A stretch of 64,000 bases of DNA from Nonomuraea soli. GTDB lineage: Bacteria; Actinomycetota; Actinomycetes; Streptosporangiales; Streptosporangiaceae. Made by a program: the position numbers and the translations under genes. The notes beneath the pieces were generated by a model. It saw nothing but the letters and a program-made list of their open reading frames with translations, had not been told where the DNA came from and searched no databases. The stretch covers positions 599,791 to 663,790 of the forward strand of contig NZ_JACDUR010000003.1 in assembly GCF_013761175.1 (NCBI RefSeq), written 5' to 3'. This document shows, one piece after another, positions 35,639-44,883 of this stretch. Position 1 is the stretch's first letter. The number at the start of each line of letters is the position of its first letter.

Positions 35639-36523
35639 ATGGCTCGACCCTCGCTGCTGCTCGTGACCGGCGCACTCGCGCTGGCGGCCGTGGCCTGTGC
35701 CCCCGCCGACAACACCACGAGCTCCACCACCGCCGCCTCGCCCGCCGGCAGCGCGAGCGCTCCCGCCACGGCCTGCACCAAGGAGCAGCTCAAGCTGATC
35801 ACCCCGGGCACGCTGACGATCGGCACCGACAAGCCGGCCTACGAGCCGTGGTTCAAGGACGACGATCCTGCCAACGGCCAGGGTTTCGAGAGCGCGGTCG
35901 CCTATGCCGTCGCCGGGGAGCTGGGTTTCGACCGCAGCGAGGTCAAGTGGGAGACGGTCAAGTTCGACACCGCCTTCGCTCCGGGCCAGAAGAAGTTCGA
36001 CTTCGACATCAACCAGGTCTCCATCAGCCCCGAGCGGGCCAAGGCGGTCGACTTCAGCAACGGCTACTACACCGTCAAGCAGGCGGTCGTCGCGATCAAG
36101 GGCGGCAAGTTCGCCGAGGCGAAGTCGCTGGCAGAGCTCAAGGACGCCAAGATCGGCGTGCAGGTCGGCACCACCTCGCTGGAGGCCGTCACCAGTGTGA
36201 TCCAGCCGAGTGCGCAGCCGAGCGTCTTCAACGACCAGATCGACGCGGTGAACGCCCTGAAGAACAAGCAGGTCGACGCGATCGTCGTGGACCTGCCGAC
36301 CGCGTTCTACGTGACCGCGGCGCAGGTCGAGAACTCCGCGATCGTCGGCCAGTTCAGCGCGACGGGCAGCACGCCGGAGGAGTTCGGCCTGGTGATGGAG
36401 AAGGGCAACACGCTGAAGAGCTGCGTCGACAAGGCCGTCGACGCGCTCAAGAGCAAGGGCGAGCTCGACAAGATCGAGCAGGAGTGGCTGAGCGCCGCCG
36501 CGGGCGCGCCCGAGCTCCAGTAG
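35639..36523 (+). CDS. ABC amino-acid importer, solute-binding lipoprotein
   Basis: A 294-aa family 3 periplasmic-binding lipoprotein. The signal peptide ends in the lipobox LAAVAC (lipidated Cys near residue 21), followed by a Ser/Thr/Ala-rich linker, the TIGTDKPAYEPWF start of the mature fold, and FDFDINQVSISPERAKAVDFS (ligand-binding region). The second ATG (35639) is chosen because GGAGG lies 7 nt upstream; the first ATG (35633) is only 1 nt away from it. TAGAAT at 35595-35600 is a candidate -10. It heads the SBP-permease-ATPase operon; a polar amino acid (Glu/Gln/cystine type) is likely. Confidence 0.93.
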   Translation: MARPSLLLVTGALALAAVACAPADNTTSSTTAASPAGSASAPATACTKEQLKLITPGTLTIGTDKPAYEPWFKDDDPANGQGFESAVAYAVAGELGFDRSEVKWETVKFDTAFAPGQKKFDFDINQVSISPERAKAVDFSNGYYTVKQAVVAIKGGKFAEAKSLAELKDAKIGVQVGTTSLEAVTSVIQPSAQPSVFNDQIDAVNALKNKQVDAIVVDLPTAFYVTAAQVENSAIVGQFSATGSTPEEFGLVMEKGNTLKSCVDKAVDALKSKGELDKIEQEWLSAAAGAPELQ

Positions 36524-36556
36524 CCGCGGGCGAGGAGAGCCGAGCACGAAGAGCAC

Positions 36557-37396
36557 ATGGTGAGCTACGTCAAGAGCGAGCGCCAGGCCGAGCGCGAGAA
36601 GATCCGCAAGTCGCGGACCCTCCGCTCGGCCTCCACAGCCACGATCTCGACGATCATCTTCCTGGTCCTCGTCGTCTACGTGGTGACCAACGCCCCGGGC
36701 TGGCAGCGGGTCGAGGAGACCTTCTTCAGCTGGGAGAACTTCACCAAGGCCCTCCCTGACGTGGCCGAGGGCTTTCTGATCAACATCAAGATCTTCATGA
36801 TCGCCGAGCCGTTGATCCTGATCGTCGGCCTCCTGGTGGCGCTGGTCAGAGGCCTGAAGTCGCCGGTCTTCTTCCCCTTGCGCGCGCTGGCGATCGCCTA
36901 TACCGACCTCTTCCGCGGCGTCCCCACCCTGCTCCTGGTCCTGCTCATCGGTTTCGGCCTGCCCGCGCTGAACCTCCAGGGCGCCCCCAACGACCCGGTG
37001 ACCCTGGGCATCATCGCGCTGACGCTGTCATACGGCGCGTACGTGGCCGAGGTGTTCAGGTCGGGCATCGAGTCGGTCCACCCCAGCCAGGTGGCCGCCG
37101 CGCGGAGCCTCGGCCTGCCGTACGGCAAGACGATGCGGTTCGTGGTGCTCCCGCAGGCGGTCAGGCGGGTGATTCCGCCCCTGCTGAACGACTTCGTCGC
37201 GCTGCAGAAGGAGACCTCGCTGGTCGCCACGATCGGCGTGATCGAGGCGGTCAGGCAGGCGCAGATCCATGTCGCCAAGACCTTCAACTACACGCCCTAC
37301 CTGGTCGCGGCGCTGCTGTTCGTGTTGCTGACCATCCCGATGGCCAGGTTCACCGACTACCTGGCGGCCAGATCGCAGCGGAGGCGCGGGGCATGA
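36557..37396 (+). CDS. ABC amino-acid importer, permease
   Basis: A 279-aa permease with a basic, charged N-terminus, about 5 helices and the HisMQ-type domain. The coupling motif EVFRSGIESVHPSQVAAARSLGL carries the EAA signature. It ends 4 bp into the ATPase gene (ATGA overlap). Confidence 0.93.
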   Translation: MVSYVKSERQAEREKIRKSRTLRSASTATISTIIFLVLVVYVVTNAPGWQRVEETFFSWENFTKALPDVAEGFLINIKIFMIAEPLILIVGLLVALVRGLKSPVFFPLRALAIAYTDLFRGVPTLLLVLLIGFGLPALNLQGAPNDPVTLGIIALTLSYGAYVAEVFRSGIESVHPSQVAAARSLGLPYGKTMRFVVLPQAVRRVIPPLLNDFVALQKETSLVATIGVIEAVRQAQIHVAKTFNYTPYLVAALLFVLLTIPMARFTDYLAARSQRRRGA

Positions 37397-38145
37397 CGGA
37401 GCTCAACGTCCTGACGATCGAGGGCCTGTGGAAGGGCTACCGAGGCCGTCACGTGCTGAAGGGCATCGATCTTGAGGTGGCCCCGCACGAGGTGGTCTGC
37501 CTGATCGGCGCCTCGGGGTCTGGCAAGTCGACGCTGCTGCGGTGCGTCAACCTGCTCGAAGAGGTCGACGACGGCACGATCCACCTCGAGGGCGCGGAGA
37601 TCACCGACCCCCGGGTGAACGCCGACGACGTGCGCAAGCGGCTCGGCATCGTCTTCCAGGCGTTCAACCTGTTCCCGCACATGTCGGTGCTCGACAACAT
37701 CACGCTGGCCCCGCGCCAGGTGCACCGGGTCCCGCGGGCGCAGGCGGAGCGGTCGGCGCGCGACCTGCTGGAGAGGTTCGGGCTGGGTGACCGGGCCGGC
37801 GCCTATCCCGACCAGCTCTCCGGCGGCCAGCAGCAGCGGGTGGCGATCATCCGTGCGGTGGCGACGCAGCCGAAGCTGCTGCTCCTTGACGAGGTCACCT
37901 CGGCGCTGGACCCGGAGCTGGTCGTGGAGGTGCTCGGCGTCATCAAGGAGCTCAAGAACGCCGGCATGACGATGATCATGACCACGCACGAGATGAGCTT
38001 CTGCCGGGAGATCGCCGACACCGTCTGCTTCCTCGACAACGGCGTGCTGATCGAGAAGGGTCCGCCCGCGCAGATCTTCACCGACCCGCAGGAGGCGCGC
38101 ACCCGAGAGTTCCTGCGCAGCGTCATGGAGTCTGGACGTTTCTAG
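37393..38145 (+). CDS. ABC amino-acid importer, ATP-binding protein
   Basis: A 250-aa GlnQ/HisP-type ATPase with Walker A GASGSGKST, the Q-loop FQAFNLFPHMSVLDN, signature LSGGQQQRVAIIRA, Walker B LLLLDEVTSALD and the H-loop MTTHEM. Completes a full amino-acid importer with the two upstream genes. Confidence 0.95.
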   Translation: MTELNVLTIEGLWKGYRGRHVLKGIDLEVAPHEVVCLIGASGSGKSTLLRCVNLLEEVDDGTIHLEGAEITDPRVNADDVRKRLGIVFQAFNLFPHMSVLDNITLAPRQVHRVPRAQAERSARDLLERFGLGDRAGAYPDQLSGGQQQRVAIIRAVATQPKLLLLDEVTSALDPELVVEVLGVIKELKNAGMTMIMTTHEMSFCREIADTVCFLDNGVLIEKGPPAQIFTDPQEARTREFLRSVMESGRF

Positions 38146-38155
38146 CCGTCTCGAC

Positions 38156-38193
38156 CTATCGAATTTCGATATATAGTTATCGTTGTTCGATAG
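38156..38193. promoter_or_regulatory. AT-rich nested dyad operator/promoter of the DUF2975 operon
   Basis: Outer arms CTATCGAA (38156-38163) and TTCGATAG (38186-38193) flank inner arms CGATA (38167-38171) and TATCG (38178-38182). The AT-rich core contains TATAGT (38172-38177), a good -10. The ribosome site GGAGG follows at once. It likely binds the HTH protein encoded by the second gene. Confidence 0.65.
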
Positions 38194-38201
38194 GAGGACT
38201 C

Positions 38202-38678
38202 ATGGGCAAGCTCACTGTGCATTCCCTGCGCGTCGTCATGGTGGCCCTGCTGGCCGGCTCGCTGATCGTCCAGGCGTTCATCGTGCCGCTGCTGGCCAAG
38301 GATCTCGAGGGCCTCGACCCCGCATACTCGTTCCTGCGTGTGCCGTTGCCGGCGATCGTCTTCCTCGGCGTGGTCGCGGGCCAGGTCATCGTCGTCTGCG
38401 TGTGGCGGCTGGTGGCCATGGTCAGGCGCGGCACCGTCTTCTCGCACGCGTCCTTCCGCTACGTCGACGTCATCATCGGCGCGATCGGGGCGGGCGCGCT
38501 CCTGGTGTTCGCGCTCGGCTTCCTCCTGGCGCCGGGCGAGGCGGTCGCACCGGGCGTGGTGCTCCTGGTCGGGGGCGTCGGCCTGGCGATCGTCGGCGTC
38601 GCGCTCGTCGTGGTCGTCCTGCGCGCCCTGCTCGCCCAGGCGGTGCGCATGGAGGCCGAGCTGGAAGAGGTCGTCTGA
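38202..38678 (+). CDS. DUF2975 membrane protein
   Basis: A 158-aa protein with four predicted helices, matching the DUF2975 family (B. subtilis YoaS type). The ATG follows TAGGAGGACTC. It is translationally coupled (TGATG) to a Cro/CI HTH protein, the standard pairing of this family. The function of the pair is unknown. Confidence 0.88.
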   Translation: MGKLTVHSLRVVMVALLAGSLIVQAFIVPLLAKDLEGLDPAYSFLRVPLPAIVFLGVVAGQVIVVCVWRLVAMVRRGTVFSHASFRYVDVIIGAIGAGALLVFALGFLLAPGEAVAPGVVLLVGGVGLAIVGVALVVVVLRALLAQAVRMEAELEEVV

Positions 38679-38884
38679 TGGGCATCGTCGTCGACATCGA
38701 CGTGATGCTCGCCAAACGCAAGATGTCGGTGGGCGAGCTGGCCGAGCGGGTCGGGATCACCCCGGCCAACCTGGCGGTGCTGAAGAACGGGCGTGCCAAG
38801 GCGGTGCGCTTCACCACGCTCGACGCGCTCTGCGAGGCGCTCGACTGCCAGCCGGGAGACCTGCTGCGCTGGGAGCACGACTAG
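38678..38884 (+). CDS. Cro/CI-family helix-turn-helix regulator (YozG-like)
   Basis: A 68-aa XRE/HTH-26 protein (LAERVGITPANLAVLKNGRAKAVRFTTLDALCEAL) that follows DUF2975 with an overlapping TGATG stop/start. Probable autoregulator acting at the AT-rich dyad upstream. The stop shares 4 bases with that of the convergent permease gene. Confidence 0.88.
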   Translation: MGIVVDIDVMLAKRKMSVGELAERVGITPANLAVLKNGRAKAVRFTTLDALCEALDCQPGDLLRWEHD

Positions 38885-40317
38885 CGCCGGTGGCGCCCGC
38901 CCTTCGCAGGGGCGGCGGCCAGCAGGCTGTGCCGCCTGCCGTACAGCAGATAGACCAGCAACCCGAAGGCCATCCACAACGCGAACCACCCCCAGGTCAG
39001 CACCTTGAGGTTCAGCATCAGCCACAGCGTCGCCAGCATCGAGAGCGCGGGTACGGCAGGCGTCAGGGGCACGCTGAAGCCGCGCGGCAGGTCGGGGCGG
39101 CTGCGCCGCAGCACCACCACGCCCGCCGCGACGAACAGGAACGCGAAGAGTGTCCCCATCACGACCAGCTCTTCGAGCGTGAGCACGGGAACGAGCACCG
39201 CCACCAGCGTCGTGATCACGCCGAGCACCACGGTGGTGCGCGCGGGCGAGTGGAAACGCCGGCTGATCCGCGCCAGGCCCGCCGGCAGCAGCCCGTCGCG
39301 CGCCATCGAGAAGAGCACCCGCGTCTGCCCGACGAGCAGCACCAGGATGACCGTCGTGAGCCCGAGGATCGCGCCGATGTCGATCACGTGCACCATCCAC
39401 CCCTGCCCGACCTGGGTGAAGGCGCTGGCCAGCGGCGCGTCAGGGGAGATGGCCGTGTAGGGCGCCATCCCGACCATGACCACGGCCACCGCGATGTAGA
39501 TGACCGTCGCCAGTCCGAGGCTGCGGATCATGCCCTTGGGTACGGCACGCGGCGCGTTGGAGGTCTCCTCGGCGGTCGTGGCCACGATGTCGAAGCCCAG
39601 GTAGGCGAAGGCGATCGCGGGAGCGGCCGCGAAGACGCCCAGGTAGCCGAAGTTGTGACTCTGCCCCAGCAGCACGTCGATCACGGTGTCGGGCGGCGAC
39701 GTCGACGGCTGCGGGTCGGCCACGAAATCGCCCAGGTTGGCCGGGTCGAAGTGCATGAAGCCCACGACGATCACCGCGAGGATGGCGGCCAGCTTGGCGA
39801 TCACCATGATCCACAGCGCCCGCAACCCGATGCGCGCGCCCAGGGCGACGACGCCGGTGAGCAGCAGCAGGATCAGGGCGGTGCCGACGTTCTCGTGCAC
39901 GGGTACGGCCAGCGCGCGCGTGGCGAACATCGACCACACGTGCGCGACCACGGCGGCGGCGAGCAGCATCTCCAGCAGCAGGGCCCAGCCGATCACCCAG
40001 GCCCACACCTCGCCGAAGATCACATAGGTGAACGTGTAAGCGCTTCCCGAGGCGGGGATGGTCGACGACAGTTCGGCGTAACACAGACAGGCCAGCATGC
40101 AGGCGATGCCCGCGACCAGGAAGGAGATGATCACTCCGGGCCCGGCGGTGGTGGCCGCCTGGCGTCCGGCGATGCTGAAAATGCCCGCGCCGATCATCAC
40201 GCCCAGACCGAGGATGACCAGGTCGGCTGGGCGGTATACCTCCGCCAGCCGGTGCCTGGCCCCGGTACGTAAACCGGTGGCCTCGGCGGGCGGCAGGCGT
40301 CGCAGAATGGTGGTCAC
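38881..40317 (-). CDS. APC-family cationic amino-acid permease
   Basis: A 478-aa transporter with 12-14 predicted helices. The N-terminal helix GLGVMIGAGIFSIAGRQAATTAGPG and the later DIVATTAEETSNAPRAVPKGMI segment are diagnostic of the CAT group of the APC superfamily. The GTG start follows GGGAGCGTGTC. Substrate (Arg/Lys/ornithine or others) unknown. Confidence 0.9.
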   Translation of the reverse strand: MTTILRRLPPAEATGLRTGARHRLAEVYRPADLVILGLGVMIGAGIFSIAGRQAATTAGPGVIISFLVAGIACMLACLCYAELSSTIPASGSAYTFTYVIFGEVWAWVIGWALLLEMLLAAAVVAHVWSMFATRALAVPVHENVGTALILLLLTGVVALGARIGLRALWIMVIAKLAAILAVIVVGFMHFDPANLGDFVADPQPSTSPPDTVIDVLLGQSHNFGYLGVFAAAPAIAFAYLGFDIVATTAEETSNAPRAVPKGMIRSLGLATVIYIAVAVVMVGMAPYTAISPDAPLASAFTQVGQGWMVHVIDIGAILGLTTVILVLLVGQTRVLFSMARDGLLPAGLARISRRFHSPARTTVVLGVITTLVAVLVPVLTLEELVVMGTLFAFLFVAAGVVVLRRSRPDLPRGFSVPLTPAVPALSMLATLWLMLNLKVLTWGWFALWMAFGLLVYLLYGRRHSLLAAAPAKGGRHRR

Positions 40318-40397
40318 GACACGCTCCCGGCCATGCTTCGCTTGTGGCTCAGGTGGACAGTGCCTTACCGCAAGGCCAACTCACAAGCACGGACCGG

Positions 40398-41693
40398 TTA
40401 CGCCCCTGTAACCAGCCAGGCGCTGCCGTACGCCCTCGTTCCCAGAGCCACCAAGCGCGCCACCATCCACACGCCGAGCGCGCACCACAGCAGCACCAGA
40501 TCGGGCGCGAACAGGGCCGCGGGCAGGAAGACCAGGGTGTTCCAGATGCCGGCCCAGGCCAGATACCTCTGGTCGCCCGCGCCGATCAGCACGCCGTCGA
40601 GCACGAAGACGATGCCGCAGATCGGCTGCAGGAGCGCCACCGGCCACAGGACCGCCAGCAGCTCGGCGGTGACCTGCGGGTCGGCGGCGAACAGGCCGGG
40701 GATGACCGGCCTGGCAGCGATCACCAGCAGGCCCAGGACCACGCCCGACCACAGGCCCCACTGGACCATGCGCCTGGTCGCGGCCCTCGTCTCGGCGATG
40801 TCGCCCGCGCCGAGCGCGCGCCCGGTCAGCGCCTGACCGGCGATCGCGATGGCGTCGAGGGCGAAGGCCATGAGGGTCCAGATCTGCGAGGCGAGCGCGA
40901 ACGCGGCCAGCTCGGCCGAGCCCATCCTGGTGGCCACGGCGGTCGCCACGAGCAGCACGACGCGCAGGCAGACGGTTCTGATGAGCAGGGCTATCCCGGC
41001 GGTGCCCGCCCTGCGGATGCCGGACAGATCCGGACCGAGGGGGATGCCCAGCCGCGCGGCGCTCCTGGCCACCGTGACCAGGTAGACCACGGCGCCGGCC
41101 GTTTGCGCGATCACCGTCCCCCATGCAGAACCCGCGATGCCCCAGTCCATCCCCAGCACGAACCAGGCGTTGAGCACCGCGTTGAGCACGAACGACGCCA
41201 CCGCGACCACCAGCGGGGTCATCGTGTCCTGCAGCCCTCTGAGCACGCCCGTGCCGGCCAGCACCAGCAGCATGCCGGGGGTGCCGAGCAGGCTGATGCG
41301 CAGGTACGTCACCGCCATCTCGGTCTGCTCCGGCGCGGCGCCGAACAGCTCCACCACGGACGGGGCCAGCGGCCAGCCCAGCACGATCAGCGCCACCCCG
41401 ATGCCCAGCGCCAGCCACATGCCGTCGACCCCGCTGCGCATCGCCTCCCGGTGCCTGCCCGCGCCCGTCTGGCGCGCCACCGACGCCGTCGTGCCGTACG
41501 CCAGGAAGACGCACAGGTTGATCAGCGTGGTCAGCACCGCGCCCGCCACCCCGAGCGCGCCCACCGCGGTCGTCCCCAGACCGTGGCCGACGATCGCGTA
41601 GTCGGCCACGAGGAACAGCGGCTCGGCGACGAGGGCCCCGAAGGCGGGTACGGCGAGCCGCAGGATCTCTCGATCTCGGGGGGTAATGGGCAT
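40398..41693 (-). CDS. MATE-family efflux transporter (DinF-like)
   Basis: A 431-aa protein with 12 helices and MATE features (LAVPAFGALVAEPLFLVADYAIVGHGLG near the N-terminus and the central repeat GMDWGIAGSAWGTVIAQ). The DinF subgroup is Na+- or H+-coupled and exports toxic cations or oxidised compounds. ATG at 41693; no good Shine-Dalgarno; a TAATCT -10-like box 4 nt upstream is too close for certain leaderless initiation. Confidence 0.9.
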   Translation of the reverse strand: MPITPRDREILRLAVPAFGALVAEPLFLVADYAIVGHGLGTTAVGALGVAGAVLTTLINLCVFLAYGTTASVARQTGAGRHREAMRSGVDGMWLALGIGVALIVLGWPLAPSVVELFGAAPEQTEMAVTYLRISLLGTPGMLLVLAGTGVLRGLQDTMTPLVVAVASFVLNAVLNAWFVLGMDWGIAGSAWGTVIAQTAGAVVYLVTVARSAARLGIPLGPDLSGIRRAGTAGIALLIRTVCLRVVLLVATAVATRMGSAELAAFALASQIWTLMAFALDAIAIAGQALTGRALGAGDIAETRAATRRMVQWGLWSGVVLGLLVIAARPVIPGLFAADPQVTAELLAVLWPVALLQPICGIVFVLDGVLIGAGDQRYLAWAGIWNTLVFLPAALFAPDLVLLWCALGVWMVARLVALGTRAYGSAWLVTGA

Positions 41694-41732
41694 CTTCAGA
41701 TTATGGACCTTACTGGGGACAACTTTCTTTCC

Positions 41733-41871
41733 TCCACAGGCGGTGGATGAACGGGGCGCAGTTCACCCCCGGTTTTCCGCAGCCCCCTCGACTTATCCAC
41801 AGTCGTCGTCCACAGCCATCCACAGCGTGTTCCACAGGCCGTCCCCAACGTTGGACACAACCTTGTCCACA
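41733..41871. promoter_or_regulatory. DnaA-box cluster upstream of dnaB
   Basis: Six same-orientation TCCACA cores (41733, 41796, 41809, 41819, 41831 and 41866) occur in about 140 bp. One belongs to a perfect TTATCCACA (41793-41801) and one to TTGTCCACA (41863-41871), the common actinobacterial form. The region lies between the divergent MATE and dnaB genes. Confidence 0.7.
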
Positions 41872-41950
41872 GCCCATGTTGCCGTTGACCTGCAAAGACG
41901 TCAGACTGTCAGACCGGTAGGCTAGGCTTTGCTTTCGAAAGGGGGTTCGA

Positions 41951-44785
41951 ATGAGTCTCGAGATTGTGGACGAGCCCGCAGGCCCATCCTTCGAGCGCAC
42001 ACCCCCTCACAACATCGAGGCAGAGCAGTCCGTTCTCGGCGGCATGATCCTTTCCAAGGACGCCGTCGCCGACGTCGTCGAGATCATCCGCGCCGAAGAC
42101 TTCTATCGCCCGGCCCACCAGATGATCTACGAGGTCATCACCGACCTCTACGGCCGCGGCGAGCCCGCCGACGCCGTCACCGTCTTCGGCGAGCTCCAGA
42201 AGCGCGGCGAGATGGCCCGCGTAGGCGGCGCCGCCTACCTCCACACCCTCACCGCCGTCGTCCCCACCGCCGCCAACGCGGGCTACTACGCCAAGATCGT
42301 CCGCGAGCAGGCCATCCTCCGCCGCCTCATCGAGGCCGGCACCCGCATCGTCTCCTACGGCTACGGCGGCCAGAACGAAGAGGTCGACGACCTCGTCGAC
42401 CGCGCCCAGGCCGAGATCTACAAGGTCACCGAGCGCCGCACCTCCGAGGACTACCGGCCCCTGTCGGAGATCATGCCCGGCGCCCTCGACGAGCTCGAGG
42501 CCATCGGCAGCCGCACCGGCCAGATGGTCGGCGTCCCCACCGGCTTCGCCGACCTCGACCAGCTCACCAACGGCCTGCACCCGGGCCAGATGATCGTCGT
42601 CGCCGCCCGGCCCGCCATGGGCAAGGCCCTGGCGCTCGACACCCCGCTGCCGACCCCGTCCGGGTGGACCACGATGGGCGAGGTCCAGGTCGGCGACCAC
42701 CTCATCGACGCCGACGGCAGGCCGACCCGTGTCGTGGCGGCCACCGAGGTGATGCGGGGCAGGCCCTGCTACGAGGTCGAGTTCAGCGACGGATCGGTGA
42801 TCATCGCCGATGCCCAGCACGAGTGGCGCACCACCACCCGCGCGGCCCGCCGCCAGGGTGCTCCCACCTCCCGCCGGCCGGCAGAGGCTGTCGAGCGTGT
42901 ACGGCAGGCCTACGCCGACGCTCTGGCGCACCCGGACCGGCTTGTCACCCACCGCCAGGCCGTCGCGCTCGTAGGCGACGACTTCCGCCACGCGCTGCAC
43001 ACCGTGGCCCGGACGGTCGGGTCGGCGCAGAAGGCTCTGGTGCCGGTAGGCGGAGCTCAGCGACACTACGCCTGGCACGCCCCCGCCTACTCCGAGGTGG
43101 CGCTGCTCGGGGCGCTCCACCAACGTGTCACCACGCCGGCCCGGTCGATCGTTCGTCGAGACGTCGTCACCACCGAGGAGATCGCCGCGACCCTGCGCTG
43201 CGCGGACGGCCGCCCCAACCACGCCGTCAGCGTCGCCGCCGGGTTCGACCTGCCGGAGGCCGACCTTCCACTGGCGCCTTACGCCCTGGGTGTCTGGCTG
43301 GGCGACGGCGCCAGTGACAGCGCCAGGATCACGACCGCCGACGCCGAGGTCGTGTCCGCCCTCGAAAGCTGTGGCCTGCGCGTCAGGCGAGTGGGGTCGT
43401 CGATCTCCTACCAGATGACGCTTCCCGTCGACGAGACGCCAGAGCGCGAGTGCGTCGTGTGCGGGAAGAACTTCACTCCGCGCACCTCCCAGGTGCGCAC
43501 GTGTGGGCGGAGCTGCGGAGGCCGAGCCCGATTCGTCTCCGAGCCCGTCCTCGCGCCCAGCTGCCCGGAGTGCGGAGGGCCGTCCACCGGGATGCGCCGC
43601 TGCCAGAGCTGTCATCGTTCCCACGGCACCGTGCAGGGCATCCTGCGGGGGCTCGGTGTGCTGGGCGACAAGCACATCCCGGCGCGGTACCTCCGCGGCT
43701 CGCTCGACCAGCGCCGCGACCTCCTGGCCGGACTGCTCGACTCCGACGGCTACGTCAGCCCCAACGGCCAGATCCAGTTCTCCGTCACCAGCAAGCGCCT
43801 GGCCGACGACGTGCACGAATTGATCCTCAGCCTCGGCTACAAGGCGACCATGCGCACCAAACGCGTCAACGGCCGCACTCCCGAGTCCTCCACCGCCTAC
43901 CTGATCAACTTCACCACGCCCGACCCGGTGTTCCGCCTGACCAGGAAAGCGGTGCGGCAGGTCTCCTCGGCCCACCCCGCCACTCGCGCGCGCTACATCG
44001 TCGACGTACGGCCGATCGCGTCCGTCCCCGTCAGATGTGTGGAGGTCGACAACGCCGACCACATGTATCTAGCCGGCCGCACGTGCATCCCCACGCACAA
44101 CAGCACACTCGGCCTGGACTTCGCCCGATCTGCGGCGATCAAGAACGGTATGACCACCGTCATCTTCTCGCTGGAAATGTCCCGCAACGAGATCACGATG
44201 CGTCTGCTCTCCGCCGAGGCCCGCGTGGCGCTCCACGCCATGCGCTCGGGCATGATGACCGACGACGACTGGACCAGGCTCGCCCGCCGCATGAGCGAGG
44301 TCGCCGAGGCGCCGCTGTTCATCGACGACTCGCCCAACATGTCGATGATGGAGATCCGCGCCAAGTGCCGCCGCCTCAAGCAGCGCCACGACCTGCGCTT
44401 CGTCATCATCGACTACCTCCAGCTGATGAGCTCGCCGAAGAAGACCGAGAGCCGCCAGAACGAGGTCTCCGAGATCTCCCGAGGCATCAAGCTGCTCGCC
44501 AAGGAGCTCGAGGTCCCGGTCATCGCGATGTCGCAGCTGAACCGTGGTCCGGAGCAGAGGACCGACAAGCGCCCACAAGTGAGCGACCTTCGCGAATCGG
44601 GCAGCATCGAGCAAGATGCCGACATGGTCATCCTGCTCCACCGTGAAGACGCCTACGAGAAGGAGTCACCCCGAGCCGGTGAGGCCGACCTGATCGTGGG
44701 CAAGCACCGTAACGGCCCCACCGCGACCGTCACCGTCGCCTTCCAGGGCCACTACTCCCGCTTCGTCGACATGGCCCAGCACTAG
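41951..44785 (+). CDS. dnaB: replicative DNA helicase DnaB, intein-containing precursor
   Basis: The 944-codon precursor comprises a DnaB N-terminal domain, the start of the RecA-like domain to ARPAMGK (residues 219-225), a 492-residue intein (226-717), then STLGLDFARSAAIKNG and the rest of the helicase (Walker B-like VIIDYLQLMS; SQLNRGPEQR arginine-finger region). Spliced length is 452 aa, normal for DnaB. The intein splits the Walker A motif between Lys and Ser-Thr, so an unspliced protein should be inactive. ATG at 41951 follows AAGGGGG by 7 nt. Confidence 0.97.
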   Translation: MSLEIVDEPAGPSFERTPPHNIEAEQSVLGGMILSKDAVADVVEIIRAEDFYRPAHQMIYEVITDLYGRGEPADAVTVFGELQKRGEMARVGGAAYLHTLTAVVPTAANAGYYAKIVREQAILRRLIEAGTRIVSYGYGGQNEEVDDLVDRAQAEIYKVTERRTSEDYRPLSEIMPGALDELEAIGSRTGQMVGVPTGFADLDQLTNGLHPGQMIVVAARPAMGKALALDTPLPTPSGWTTMGEVQVGDHLIDADGRPTRVVAATEVMRGRPCYEVEFSDGSVIIADAQHEWRTTTRAARRQGAPTSRRPAEAVERVRQAYADALAHPDRLVTHRQAVALVGDDFRHALHTVARTVGSAQKALVPVGGAQRHYAWHAPAYSEVALLGALHQRVTTPARSIVRRDVVTTEEIAATLRCADGRPNHAVSVAAGFDLPEADLPLAPYALGVWLGDGASDSARITTADAEVVSALESCGLRVRRVGSSISYQMTLPVDETPERECVVCGKNFTPRTSQVRTCGRSCGGRARFVSEPVLAPSCPECGGPSTGMRRCQSCHRSHGTVQGILRGLGVLGDKHIPARYLRGSLDQRRDLLAGLLDSDGYVSPNGQIQFSVTSKRLADDVHELILSLGYKATMRTKRVNGRTPESSTAYLINFTTPDPVFRLTRKAVRQVSSAHPATRARYIVDVRPIASVPVRCVEVDNADHMYLAGRTCIPTHNSTLGLDFARSAAIKNGMTTVIFSLEMSRNEITMRLLSAEARVALHAMRSGMMTDDDWTRLARRMSEVAEAPLFIDDSPNMSMMEIRAKCRRLKQRHDLRFVIIDYLQLMSSPKKTESRQNEVSEISRGIKLLAKELEVPVIAMSQLNRGPEQRTDKRPQVSDLRESGSIEQDADMVILLHREDAYEKESPRAGEADLIVGKHRNGPTATVTVAFQGHYSRFVDMAQH
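42626..44101 (+). mobile_element. class 3 DnaB intein with LAGLIDADG homing endonuclease and zinc-finger insert
   Basis: Begins Ala-Leu-Ala-Leu-Asp (no Cys/Ser nucleophile at position 1) and ends Pro-Thr-His-Asn before Ser+1. It has the class 3 WCT triad: Trp292 (HEW, block B), Cys696 at F:4 (PVRC), and Thr715 at G:5. Endonuclease motifs are LGVWLGDGA (block C) and LAGLLDSDGYV (block E). Between them are two four-Cys units (CxxC-x14-CxxxC and CxxC-x9-CxxC, 43451-43612). Residues are in precursor numbering. 492 aa in total. Confidence 0.93.
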
Positions 44786-44883
44786 TAGCAGATTTCCCCT
44801 CGGACTCACAGACTGCTCCTGCCCGCGCGGTAGGACTAGCCTCCCAGGGCACGACGGGCCAGAACGGGGAAGGTTGGGGTCAG

